Assembly: GCA_007695345.1 (NCBI GenBank)
Contig: REDZ01000119.1
Coordinates: 1 to 32,181 of the forward strand
DNA: 32,181 bases
DNA from: Paracoccaceae bacterium
Lineage (GTDB): Bacteria > Pseudomonadota > Alphaproteobacteria > Rhodobacterales > Rhodobacteraceae
Direction of reading: 5' to 3'
Below are positions 7,532-14,211 of this stretch, piece after piece; positions within the stretch are counted from its first letter, which is position 1, and each line of letters starts with the position of its first letter. Made by a program: the position numbers and the translations under genes. The notes below the pieces were generated by a model. It did not search any database. It saw only the letters and a list, made by a program, of their open reading frames with translations, and had not been told where the DNA came from.

Positions 7532-8071
7532 TCAGCGCGGGGCGATGATCATGATCATCTGTCGCCCTTCCATCTTGGGCATGTTCTCGACCTTGCCGAT
7601 TTCATCGATATCGGCGGCAACGCGGCGCAGCAGTTCTGCGCCAACATTCTGGTGCGCCATCTCGCGCCCGCGAAAACGCAGCGTGACCTTCACCTTGTCC
7701 CCACCTTCAAGGAAGCGGGTGACATTGCGCATCTTGACGTCATAGTCATGCGTGTCGGTGTTGGGGCGGAATTTGACTTCCTTGACCTCGATGGTCTTCT
7801 GTTTCTTGCGCGCTTCGGCCTCGCGTTTCTGCAGCTCGTATTTGAACTTGCCGAAATCCATGATCTTGCAGACCGGCGGGGACGCATTGGGCGAGATTTC
7901 GACCAGGTCCAGCCCGGCCTCTTCGGCCATTTCCATGGCTTGCGCGGGTTTCACAACCCCGAGATTTTCACCTTCGGCCCCGATCAGGCGGATTTCGGGC
8001 GCCCGGATGCGGCTGTTGACGCGGGGTCCGGTGTCGCGGGTCGGCGGGGCATTATGCGGTCTGCGGGCTAT
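7532..8071 (-). CDS. infC: Translation initiation factor IF-3, apparent ATA start
   Basis: IF-3 binds the 30S subunit, checks start-codon pairing and keeps ribosomal subunits apart. The track gives only 140 aa from an internal GTG (7954), which would delete the start of the N-domain. Reading upstream in frame gives [39 protein letters not shown], the normal Rhodobacterales N-terminus. It is preceded by ATA at 8071-8069 with AAAAGGAA seven bases upstream and an in-frame TAG a short way before, and no ATG, GTG or TTG lies between. The full product is 179 aa, the normal IF-3 length. A rare start codon fits infC autoregulation, since IF-3 discriminates against non-standard starts. It ends in a strong terminator. 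rpmI and rplT are not adjacent. Confidence 0.93.
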   Translation of the reverse strand: MARRPHNAPPTRDTGPRVNSRIRAPEIRLIGAEGENLGVVKPAQAMEMAEEAGLDLVEISPNASPPVCKIMDFGKFKYELQKREAEARKKQKTIEVKEVKFRPNTDTHDYDVKMRNVTRFLEGGDKVKVTLRFRGREMAHQNVGAELLRRVAADIDEIGKVENMPKMEGRQMIMIIAPR

Positions 8072-8086
8072 GGTGGCGTTCCTTTT
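8069..8086 (-). promoter_or_regulatory. Ribosome binding site and ATA start codon of infC
   Basis: On the minus strand AAAAGGAA (8086-8079) is followed after seven bases by ATA (8071-8069), which opens the conserved ARRPHNAPP reading frame. The only other rare codon candidate upstream in frame is an ATT next to the TAG stop, with no suitable RBS. Confidence 0.75.
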
Positions 8087-8158
8087 GCGGTTGTCTTCAG
8101 CCTTAATCTTCTAGTGCGGCGCAATCCGTGATTCAAGCGCGAAGATCAAGCCCCGCTG

Positions 8159-8171
8159 CGGGAAATTCCCG
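8159..8171. promoter_or_regulatory. Short perfect inverted repeat between infC and acidic-protein gene
   Basis: CGGGAAATTCCCG is a 6-bp inverted repeat around a single base in the 214-bp divergent intergenic region. It could be an operator or part of the infC leader. There is no further support. Confidence 0.2.
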
Positions 8172-8221
8172 TGCTTCTGCGCAGTAACGTGCTTGTTCCT
8201 GCCTGCATCCACATCACGGGC

Positions 8222-8249
8222 TTGAAACGGCGGGGATTTCTGTCATAGC
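8222..8249 (+). promoter_or_regulatory. Candidate promoter of the acidic membrane-anchored protein
   Basis: TTGAAA (8222-8227) and CATAGC (8244-8249) are separated by 16 bases, placed about 37 bases before the ATG at 8286. The -35 box is good and the -10 box is weak. The CTTGAAA start would also suit a heat-shock sigma factor, but the downstream half does not clearly match. Confidence 0.35.
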
Positions 8250-8285
8250 CCGGCGCAGAATGTGTCTGTATGGAAGGACAGGGCC

Positions 8286-9020
8286 ATGAACAAATCACTT
8301 CTTGTCGTCGTCGCCGCTGCGGTTGCTGCGCTTGGCCTGTGGCTGGGGCTGCAGTCGCGGCAGGCACCCGAGCCGCTGGAACCGATGGCCACAGAGCCAG
8401 AGATCGAGCCCGAAGTCGAAGAGCTGCTGGCCGAACCCGAGCCCGAGCCGGAAACCGAGGATCTGCTGACAGAGCCGGAAGCAACCGAGGATGATGCCGA
8501 AGATCTGCTGGTTGACCCGGAGGCGACTGAGCCCGAGGTTGACGAGACGGAGCCGCAAGACGCCCCGCTGCCGGGTGACGATGCCGCCCTCGAGGAAGAG
8601 CCGGGCGTCGAGGAACTGCTTGATGATGTGACCGATGAGGCACAGGAAACTGTCGAGGAAGCGGTCGATGGCACTGTCGACAGCTTTACCGAGACAGTCG
8701 ATGACATGACCCAGGATGTGCTTGGGGATGACGATGCCGCGCAGCCTGACGGAGCCGCTGTCGAGGACGCGCTGGACGATGCCGAGCAGGACCTGTCGGA
8801 AGAGGGTGCTGAAGAAACAGTCGAGGCCATCGATGAGGCGCTGGAAGTCCAGGAGCTTGGGCTGGACCTGTCGACCGACGCCATCCGTTCGCGGATCGAG
8901 GCGGCTGGCCTGAGCATGACCGACCGCACGATCATCGAAGGGCTGCTGGAAGCGGCGGGCAATGACCCCGAGATGCTGGAGCAGGTGATGGAACGCCTGA
9001 ATGCGATGACCGGCAACTGA
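8286..9020 (+). CDS. Membrane-anchored, extremely acidic low-complexity protein
   Basis: A 244-aa protein of unknown function. Residues 5-22 form one hydrophobic helix (a signal anchor, with K3 before and R25 after). Residues 26-200 are rich in Glu, Asp, Pro, Ala and Leu and contain no Lys, Arg or His at all. Within this region there is an irregular repeat of the form (E/D)(E/D)LLx(E/D)PE (EELLAEPE, EDLLTEPE, EDLLVDPE). The last ~50 residues (TDAIRSRIEAAGLSMTDRTIIEGLLEAAG...) regain four arginines and look like a small helical domain. The ATG at 8286 is preferred to the track GTG at 8262 because GGAAGG precedes it and the hydrophobic segment follows at once. The acidic part is probably periplasmic, given the lack of positive charge after the helix, but the topology is inferred. 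It is a single-gene unit with its own terminator. Confidence 0.8.
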   Translation: MNKSLLVVVAAAVAALGLWLGLQSRQAPEPLEPMATEPEIEPEVEELLAEPEPEPETEDLLTEPEATEDDAEDLLVDPEATEPEVDETEPQDAPLPGDDAALEEEPGVEELLDDVTDEAQETVEEAVDGTVDSFTETVDDMTQDVLGDDDAAQPDGAAVEDALDDAEQDLSEEGAEETVEAIDEALEVQELGLDLSTDAIRSRIEAAGLSMTDRTIIEGLLEAAGNDPEMLEQVMERLNAMTGN

Positions 9021-9045
9021 TCACCGCGCCTGACGTCTGATACAG

Positions 9046-9078
9046 CGCCCGGATGCAGCCAGCATCCGGGCGTTTTTT
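9046..9078 (+). terminator. Rho-independent terminator after the acidic protein
   Basis: A perfect 11-bp stem CGCCCGGATGC / GCATCCGGGCG with loop AGCCA is followed by TTTTTT on the plus strand, 26 bases after the stop codon. The minus-strand gene ending at 9085 reads into the same hairpin but lacks a T run after it. Confidence 0.92.
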
Positions 9079-9084
9079 GTGCGT

Positions 9085-11124
9085 TCAGCCCCGACGCCGT
9101 CTGCGCCGCGTGCCGTCGTGTGTGCCGCCGCCGGTGTTGAAACTGACATCCGGCAGCGTCACCACCTGCGCCAGTTCGGGAAATGGGTCGGTGGCATGGG
9201 GCAGGGCGCTGGCGGCGACGAAATGCTCCTGAAAGCGCGGCTCGATGGCCGTCTCGATCTTGTGGATGCGGCGGACTGTCGCCTCTATCCCGGCGCGTGC
9301 GGCGCGGGAGCACAGTGCAATCCGTGCGCCAGTCCCGGCGGCATTGCCCGCGCTCGTGACCTTGTCCAGCCGCGCATCCGGGATCATGCCCAGCACCATC
9401 GCGTGTTTGGGACTGATATGAGCGCCAAAGGCGCCTGCCAGCACCACCCGGTCCACGCGGTCCGTGCCGATTTCATCCATCAGCAGGCGCGCGCCCGCAT
9501 AGAGCGCGGATTTCGCAAGCTGGATCGCCCGGATATCGCCCTGCGTGACCGCGATGCGCGGCCCGCCAGTACCGCTTGCATCATGGACAAGATAGGCATG
9601 GGTCCGCCCCTCTGGCTGGCAGCGCCACGTGCCGGTCTGATCCGGCCCGCCAATCAGCCCCGAGCGATCAACCAGCCCCGCCATGCGCATCTCGGCCACG
9701 GCCTCTATGATGCCCGATCCACAGATACCGGTGATACCGCTGGCCGCACTCGCCGCGGCAAAGCCCGGCTCGTCGGACCAAAGATCGCAGCCGATGATGC
9801 GAAAGCGCGGCTCCTTGGTCACAGGATCGATCTCGACGCGTTCAATCGCGCCGGGGGCCGCGCGCTGACCGGCGGATATCTGCGCGCCCTCGAATGCGGG
9901 TCCGGTGGGCGAGGAACAGGCCAGCACACGGCGACGGTCGCCCAGGAGTATCTCGGCATTGGTGCCCACATCGATCACCAGCACCAGATCATCCGACGTC
10001 TCGGGGCTTTCCGCCAGCGCCACAGCGGCGGCATCGGCGCCCACATGCCCGGCAATGCAGGGCAGCATGTAGATGCGCGCCGCCGGGTTCATCCCCCAGA
10101 GCGACAGATCACGTGCGCCAAAGTTCAGCGCCTCCGAGGTGGCCAGTGCAAAGGGGGCCTGGCCCAGCTCCACCGGGTCGATCCCCAGCAGCAGATGATG
10201 CATGACCGGGTTGCACACGATGACGGCCTCGACAATCTCGCGTGCGGTGATCCCGGCAGTGTCGCTGATTGCGCGGGTCAGGCTGTCAAGCCCCTCGCGC
10301 ACAGCGCGCGTCATCTCGACATCGCCGCCGGGGTTCATCATGGCGTAGCTGACGCGGCTCATCAGATCCTCGCCAAAGCGGATCTGCGGGTTCATCACCC
10401 CCTCCGAGGCCAGCACCTCGCCCGTGCGCAGATCGCACAGATGCGCCGCGATGGTGGTTGAACCCAGATCGATGGCCAGACCATAGAGCCCGCCCTCATA
10501 CATCCCCGGCCAGATATCCAGCACCCGGTGCGGGCCGGGCCGGTGGTCATTATGCAGCGCGACTGTCACTTGCCACGCGCCCGCGCGCAGGGCTGGTTGC
10601 AGCTTGCGCAGCACGTCCAGCCCGGCGGTGATCTCGGGGATGTCCCATTGTGTGCGCAACGCCTCTGCAAGCCGCTCGAAATCGCCCGAGGGCTCGTGCA
10701 TGTCAGGTTCCGACACCTCGACCAGATACAGGCGCGTTGCCGGGTCCATGATGACGGTGCGGGCCGTGGCCGCTTTGCGCACCACCTGTCGGTGGACCTG
10801 CGATTCGGGGGGAACATCGATCACGACATCGCCCATGATCTGCGCCTGACAGCCCAGACGGCGGCCATCGATCAGGCCGCGCTTGTCCTTGTAGCGCTGT
10901 TCGACCGCGTTCCAGTCCGACAGCGCGCCGTCAGCGACATGGACCCCGTGTTTGGCGAACTGACCGCTGCCCGGCGTGATCTGGCAGCGCGAACAGATGC
11001 CGCGCCCGCCGCAGACCGAATCCAGATCGACGCCAAGCTGGCGCGCAGCCGTCAGCACCGGTGTGCCTACCGGCACGCGGCCCCGCTTGCCCGAGGGGGT
11101 AAACACAACCAGTGCGTCGCGCAT
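9085..11124 (-). CDS. RamA/RACo-like ATP-dependent reductive activator of corrinoid proteins
   Basis: A 679-aa protein with an N-terminal [2Fe-2S] ferredoxin domain (C38, C44 and C47 in CGGRGICSRC, with C92 in GCQAQ as the likely fourth ligand). A large ASKHA-fold ATPase region follows: AIDLGSTTIAAHL, then VIDVGTNAEILLGD, GICGSGIIEAV and TSAGNAAGTGA. Proteins of this design use ATP and an iron-sulfur electron to reduce an inactive Co(II) corrinoid back to Co(I) in corrinoid methyltransferases. As I recall, work in roseobacters linked such a protein to a split cobalamin-dependent methionine synthase, which would be the best guess here. No corrinoid protein or methyltransferase is in the window. 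GGAGG lies five bases before the ATG. It is 84 bases downstream of the universal stress protein genes on the same strand and may share their transcript. Confidence 0.85.
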   Translation of the reverse strand: MRDALVVFTPSGKRGRVPVGTPVLTAARQLGVDLDSVCGGRGICSRCQITPGSGQFAKHGVHVADGALSDWNAVEQRYKDKRGLIDGRRLGCQAQIMGDVVIDVPPESQVHRQVVRKAATARTVIMDPATRLYLVEVSEPDMHEPSGDFERLAEALRTQWDIPEITAGLDVLRKLQPALRAGAWQVTVALHNDHRPGPHRVLDIWPGMYEGGLYGLAIDLGSTTIAAHLCDLRTGEVLASEGVMNPQIRFGEDLMSRVSYAMMNPGGDVEMTRAVREGLDSLTRAISDTAGITAREIVEAVIVCNPVMHHLLLGIDPVELGQAPFALATSEALNFGARDLSLWGMNPAARIYMLPCIAGHVGADAAAVALAESPETSDDLVLVIDVGTNAEILLGDRRRVLACSSPTGPAFEGAQISAGQRAAPGAIERVEIDPVTKEPRFRIIGCDLWSDEPGFAAASAASGITGICGSGIIEAVAEMRMAGLVDRSGLIGGPDQTGTWRCQPEGRTHAYLVHDASGTGGPRIAVTQGDIRAIQLAKSALYAGARLLMDEIGTDRVDRVVLAGAFGAHISPKHAMVLGMIPDARLDKVTSAGNAAGTGARIALCSRAARAGIEATVRRIHKIETAIEPRFQEHFVAASALPHATDPFPELAQVVTLPDVSFNTGGGTHDGTRRRRRRG

Positions 11125-11208
11125 GCACGCCTCCTGCCACCTTGCCCCAGTTAACCGCAGCAGCAGCAGGGGGAAGGTCGGATCGCGGCATTGCAGACAA
11201 GAAAACCG

Positions 11209-11625
11209 TCAGCGGGCGACAAGAACCGACACAGGCGAATGACGCACCACCCGCGCCGCGGTCGAACCGATGAAATAATCGCTCATCCCTGGCTTGTGGC
11301 TGGCAATCATGATCAGATCGGCATGGCATTCCCCGGCGCAGGCGAGGATGTTTTCCGATGGCCGCCCGCCGCGAATGTCGATATCGACATTCTTTGCTTT
11401 CGCAGTCGAGGCCAGCGATTCAATCTGTTCGCGGATATCCTTGCGATGGGACATCAACTGTTCGCGCGAGATCGCGGCAGTCAGATAGGCGGGAATTTCA
11501 TCCATCACATGGACCAGCGTGATGCTGCCGTCAGCGTCTATCAGCTTGTTGGCTTGCTTGATCAGGGCGCGACTGGTCGCGCCCTTGTTGAACAGTGCCA
11601 CGGCGACAACGATGGACTTGTACAT
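11209..11625 (-). CDS. UspF-like universal stress protein (third of tandem three)
   Basis: Single-domain universal stress protein of 138 aa, starting MYKSIVVAVALFNKGATSRAL and ending in the diagnostic block DLIMIASHKPGMSDYFIGSTAARVVRHSPVSVLVAR. This tail resembles E. coli UspF/UspG (IASHRPD...LLGS...VVRHAxxSVLVVR) rather than UspA, and this class binds ATP. The start at 11625 has GGGAGAGG upstream. The track ORF begins 82 codons earlier in unrelated sequence. It is the last of three paralogues in the same direction and shares 33 identical bases with the middle one around the IASHKPG codons. The 148-bp gap before it has two hairpins. Confidence 0.93.
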   Translation of the reverse strand: MYKSIVVAVALFNKGATSRALIKQANKLIDADGSITLVHVMDEIPAYLTAAISREQLMSHRKDIREQIESLASTAKAKNVDIDIRGGRPSENILACAGECHADLIMIASHKPGMSDYFIGSTAARVVRHSPVSVLVAR

Positions 11626-11653
11626 CTGACCTCTCCCTGATCCGTTTTGTGCA

Positions 11654-11676
11654 AAACCGCCCGTCCAAAGCGGTTT
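11654..11676 (-). other. Hairpin upstream of the third usp gene
   Basis: On the minus strand AAACCGC and GCGGTTT form a perfect 7-bp stem with a 9-base loop, and the arm ends in TTTTG. It sits about 28 bases before the third usp ATG and could be a weak terminator or attenuator within the run. Confidence 0.4.
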
Positions 11677-11726
11677 GGGGCAGGATTGCACAGAGATGTG
11701 CGCATGGCAATCAACGCCTGCGCGGG

Positions 11727-11757
11727 CCGGGGCGGCACTCGATGTGCCGCACCCCGG
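11727..11757 (-). other. GC-rich hairpin between second and third usp genes
   Basis: A perfect 7-bp stem GCGGCAC / GTGCCGC around TCGAT is extended by GGG/CCC past one bulged base. It lies 17 bases after the second usp stop on the minus strand. No T run follows, so it may mark an mRNA 3' end or processing point rather than a classic terminator. Confidence 0.45.
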
Positions 11758-11773
11758 CGATGCGCGGTCGCGA

Positions 11774-12184
11774 CTAGCGCGACACCAGTACCGACACCTG
11801 TGCATGGCGCACAATGCGCGACGCGGTCGAGCCGATGAAGAAATCACCAAAGCCGGGCTTGTGGCTGGCAATCATGATCAGATCGGCACCGATTTCCTGC
11901 GCCGTGCCCAGAATGCCGGCCGAAGGCTGGCCTTCGCGCACGACAATCTCGATATCCGACGCGCCACTGGCCAGCGCAGACATTTGTTCTTCGACATCGC
12001 GGCGGCGCGCAGTCAGATGCTCCTTCGGGATCGATGCGGCCACATAGCCCGGCACTTCGTCGATGACATGGACCAGCGTGATCTTGCCGCCCGTGTCCAG
12101 CATCTTGCGCGCACGCGCGATGGCGGCCTTGGTGGTGGCGCCTTCGCTGAAAAGGGCGGCTGCAATGAGGACGGATTTATACAT
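11774..12184 (-). CDS. UspF-like universal stress protein (second of tandem three)
   Basis: 136-aa single-domain universal stress protein: N-terminus MYKSVLIAAALFSEGATTKAAI, central VHVIDEVPGYVAASIPKEHL, and C-terminal ATP-binding-type block DLIMIASHKPGFGDFFIGSTASRIVRHAQVSVLVSR. It is closest in sequence to the third copy and less so to the first. A 30-base gap separates it from the preceding paralogue, so the two should share a transcript. No other domain is attached. Family members are linked to anaerobic, starvation and redox stress survival, but the precise role here is not visible. Confidence 0.94.
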   Translation of the reverse strand: MYKSVLIAAALFSEGATTKAAIARARKMLDTGGKITLVHVIDEVPGYVAASIPKEHLTARRRDVEEQMSALASGASDIEIVVREGQPSAGILGTAQEIGADLIMIASHKPGFGDFFIGSTASRIVRHAQVSVLVSR

Positions 12185-12214
12185 GGTCTGCTTCCTGTGT
12201 TCAGTTTCGGATAC

Positions 12215-12628
12215 TCAGCGCTCGACCAGCACGGAACATTGCGCGTGGCGTATCACGCGCGATGCGGTCGAGCCAATGAAATAATCGCCCAGACCGGGTT
12301 TGTGGCTGGCGATCATGACCAGATCGGCGTTGCTGTCTTCGGCAGCGCGCAGGATCTGTCTGGCGGGTGTGCCCCGGCGCACGTCATGGACGATGCGCAG
12401 GTCACGCGCGGGGTCGATCATGGCGCGCAGTTCTACCGCGGCTTCGGCGCGGCGGCGTTCGGCAAGATCGTCGGGCAGTTCGGCGGCAATGTATCCCGGC
12501 ACGTTTTCAAGCACATGGACCAGCCGGATTTCGCCGCCCCCGTCCAGCAGTTCCGTCGCGCGCGCCAGAAGCGCTTGCGCCTGCGCCGGGTGTTCAAGAT
12601 CGACAGCAACGATAATGCGGGCATACAT
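12215..12628 (-). CDS. UspF-like universal stress protein (first of tandem three)
   Basis: 137-aa single-domain universal stress protein starting MYARIIVAVDLEHPAQAQALLARA and ending DLVMIASHKPGLGDYFIGSTASRVIRHAQCSVLVER. It keeps the same C-terminal nucleotide-binding block as its two downstream paralogues but differs more in the middle (AERRRAEAAVELRAMI). GGAGGATCC lies just before the ATG at 12628. It heads the run, and a perfect FNR box 51-64 bases upstream suggests induction when oxygen falls. Confidence 0.94.
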   Translation of the reverse strand: MYARIIVAVDLEHPAQAQALLARATELLDGGGEIRLVHVLENVPGYIAAELPDDLAERRRAEAAVELRAMIDPARDLRIVHDVRRGTPARQILRAAEDSNADLVMIASHKPGLGDYFIGSTASRVIRHAQCSVLVER

Positions 12629-12652
12629 GGCAGGATCCTCCTGCGGGACTTT

Positions 12653-12658
12653 CTGCTA
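12653..12658 (-). promoter_or_regulatory. Candidate -10 element of the usp operon
   Basis: TAGCAG on the minus strand lies about 20 bases downstream of the FNR box. This would put transcription start near 12646 and the box centre near -40, as in FNR class II promoters. The hexamer is a weak match, so this depends on the box. Confidence 0.3.
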
Positions 12659-12678
12659 CAGCGTGCACGGCACTGTCG

Positions 12679-12692
12679 TTGATTTCAATCAA
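12679..12692. promoter_or_regulatory. Perfect FNR/FnrL box TTGATTTCAATCAA
   Basis: TTGAT-TTCA-ATCAA matches the FNR consensus TTGAT-N4-ATCAA in all ten specified bases. It lies between the divergent usp run (ATG at 12628) and glmU (ATG at 12856). Its distance suits activation of the usp genes. I recall a universal stress gene among FnrL targets in Rhodobacter sphaeroides, which agrees with this reading. Confidence 0.88.
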
Positions 12693-12855
12693 ATCCTGCG
12701 AAAAAGGGATGCAGAACTCACCTTTGGAGACACGTTCTCCGTCGGGGCGGGGCAGTATTACGTGCTGAAATCAGTTGTGACCCTTTGCTCTCTTGCAGTT
12801 CGCGCCGGAACTGCGCATCACGCTGGGCAAAAGCGAATTACAAAGCAGGTCACAG

Positions 12856-14205
12856 ATGGCAGTGTCGCAGATCATTCTCGCCGCCGGGCAGGGCAGCCGC
12901 ATGCAGTCGGACCTGCCCAAGGTGCTGCATCTGCTGGCCGGGGTGCCGTTGGTCACGCATGCCCTGCGCGCAGGCCGCGCGCTGGCGCCCGAGCGTGTGG
13001 TGGTCGTGGTGGGCCATGGCAGCGCGCAGGTCGCGCGCGTGGTCGTGGCCGAGGATGAGAGCGCGCAGATCGCCCACCAGCCCGAGCAGAAGGGCACGGC
13101 CCATGCCGTCCTGCAGGCGCGCGCGGCGCTTGAGGGGCAGGCGGGCGATGTCATCGTGCTGTATGGCGACACGCCCTTTATCCGTCCCGAGACGCTGGAG
13201 CAGATGCAGGCAGCCCGCGCGGCCCATGACATCGTCGTGCTGGGCTTTGACGCTGCCGATCCCGGCCGTTACGGACGGCTTGTGACCGATGGCGACGCGC
13301 TGGAGCGGATCGTGGAGTTCAAGGACGCGACGGCCGAGGAACGCGCCATCACGCTGTGCAACAGCGGTGTGATCTGCGCCGACCGCGCGCTCATGTTCGA
13401 CCTGATCGACGCGGTGGGCAATGACAATGCGGCAGGCGAATACTACCTGACCGATATCATCGGGCTGGCCCGCGCGCGCGGGCTGTCGGCGGGCGTTGTG
13501 CGCTGCGCCGAGGCCGAGACGCTGGGCATCAATACCCGCGCGGAGCTTGCGCAGGCCGAAGCGGCCTTTCAGGCCCGCGCCCGCGCCGAGGCGCTGGAAA
13601 ACGGCGTCACGCTTAGCGCGCCCGACACGGTGATCTTCGCACAGGATACGGCGCTGGGGCGTGATTGCGTGGTGGAACCCTATGTCGTGTTCGGCCCCGG
13701 TGTGACAGTGGAAAGCGGGGCGACTGTCCGTGCCTTCAGCCATCTGGAAGGGGCGCATGTCAGTCAGGGCGCCGTGGTCGGACCCTATGCGCGCCTGCGC
13801 CCCGGCGCCGAACTGGCCGAGGATGTGCGCATCGGCAATTTCGTCGAGGTCAAGGCCGCGCAGATCGATGCGGGCGCCAAGGTCAACCACCTGTCCTATG
13901 TGGGCGATGCGCATGTGGGCGCAGGCGCCAATCTGGGCGCGGGGACCGTCACCTGCAATTATGACGGCGTGTTCAAGCACCATACAGAGATTGGTGCGGG
14001 CGCGTTCATCGGCTCGTCCACCATGCTGGTCGCGCCGGTGCGCGTGGGGGCAGAGGCGCTGACCGGCTCAGGGTCGGTCATCACGCAGGATGTGCCCGAT
14101 GGCGCGCTGGCACTGGGGCGTGGGCGGCAAGAAACGAAGCCGGGGCTGGGCAAGCGATTGATGGACCGGCTGCGCGCCGCCAAGATTTCAGGCAAGAAGG
14201 ATTAG
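12856..14205 (+). CDS. glmU: Bifunctional GlmU: GlcN-1-P acetyltransferase / GlcNAc-1-P uridylyltransferase
   Basis: Cytoplasmic enzyme making UDP-N-acetylglucosamine for peptidoglycan and lipopolysaccharide. The 449-aa product has an N-terminal uridylyltransferase domain with LAAGQGSRMQSDLPKVLH (residues 8-25; Arg15 and Lys22 for UTP binding), HQPEQKGTAHAVLQA and VLYGDTPFI. From about residue 250 it has a left-handed beta-helix acetyltransferase domain of hexapeptide repeats (GPYARLRPGAEL, IGNFVEVKAAQI, AGTVTCNYDGVFKHHT). The track ORF starts at a TTG (12793). I take the ATG at 12856 because the family begins MxxxxIILAAG and an AGGT precedes it. Six bases separate it from glmS, so the two amino-sugar steps are cotranscribed. 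Confidence 0.96.
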   Translation: MAVSQIILAAGQGSRMQSDLPKVLHLLAGVPLVTHALRAGRALAPERVVVVVGHGSAQVARVVVAEDESAQIAHQPEQKGTAHAVLQARAALEGQAGDVIVLYGDTPFIRPETLEQMQAARAAHDIVVLGFDAADPGRYGRLVTDGDALERIVEFKDATAEERAITLCNSGVICADRALMFDLIDAVGNDNAAGEYYLTDIIGLARARGLSAGVVRCAEAETLGINTRAELAQAEAAFQARARAEALENGVTLSAPDTVIFAQDTALGRDCVVEPYVVFGPGVTVESGATVRAFSHLEGAHVSQGAVVGPYARLRPGAELAEDVRIGNFVEVKAAQIDAGAKVNHLSYVGDAHVGAGANLGAGTVTCNYDGVFKHHTEIGAGAFIGSSTMLVAPVRVGAEALTGSGSVITQDVPDGALALGRGRQETKPGLGKRLMDRLRAAKISGKKD

Positions 14206-14211
14206 AACAGC

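Noticed and set aside
8243-9313. 356-aa minus-strand Ser-rich ORF opposite the acidic protein
   Set aside because: The Ser runs arise from reading Glu and Asp codons backwards. The plus-strand frame has an RBS, a membrane helix and a terminator.
11701-11714. TTGATTGCCATGCG on the minus strand as a second FNR site
   Set aside because: Only one half-site matches; the second half has two of five bases, too weak beside the perfect box at 12679.
12726-12740. GGAGA-CACGT-TCTCC inverted repeat upstream of glmU
   Set aside because: Arms are only five bases and are expected by chance in a region of this length; no known operator matches.
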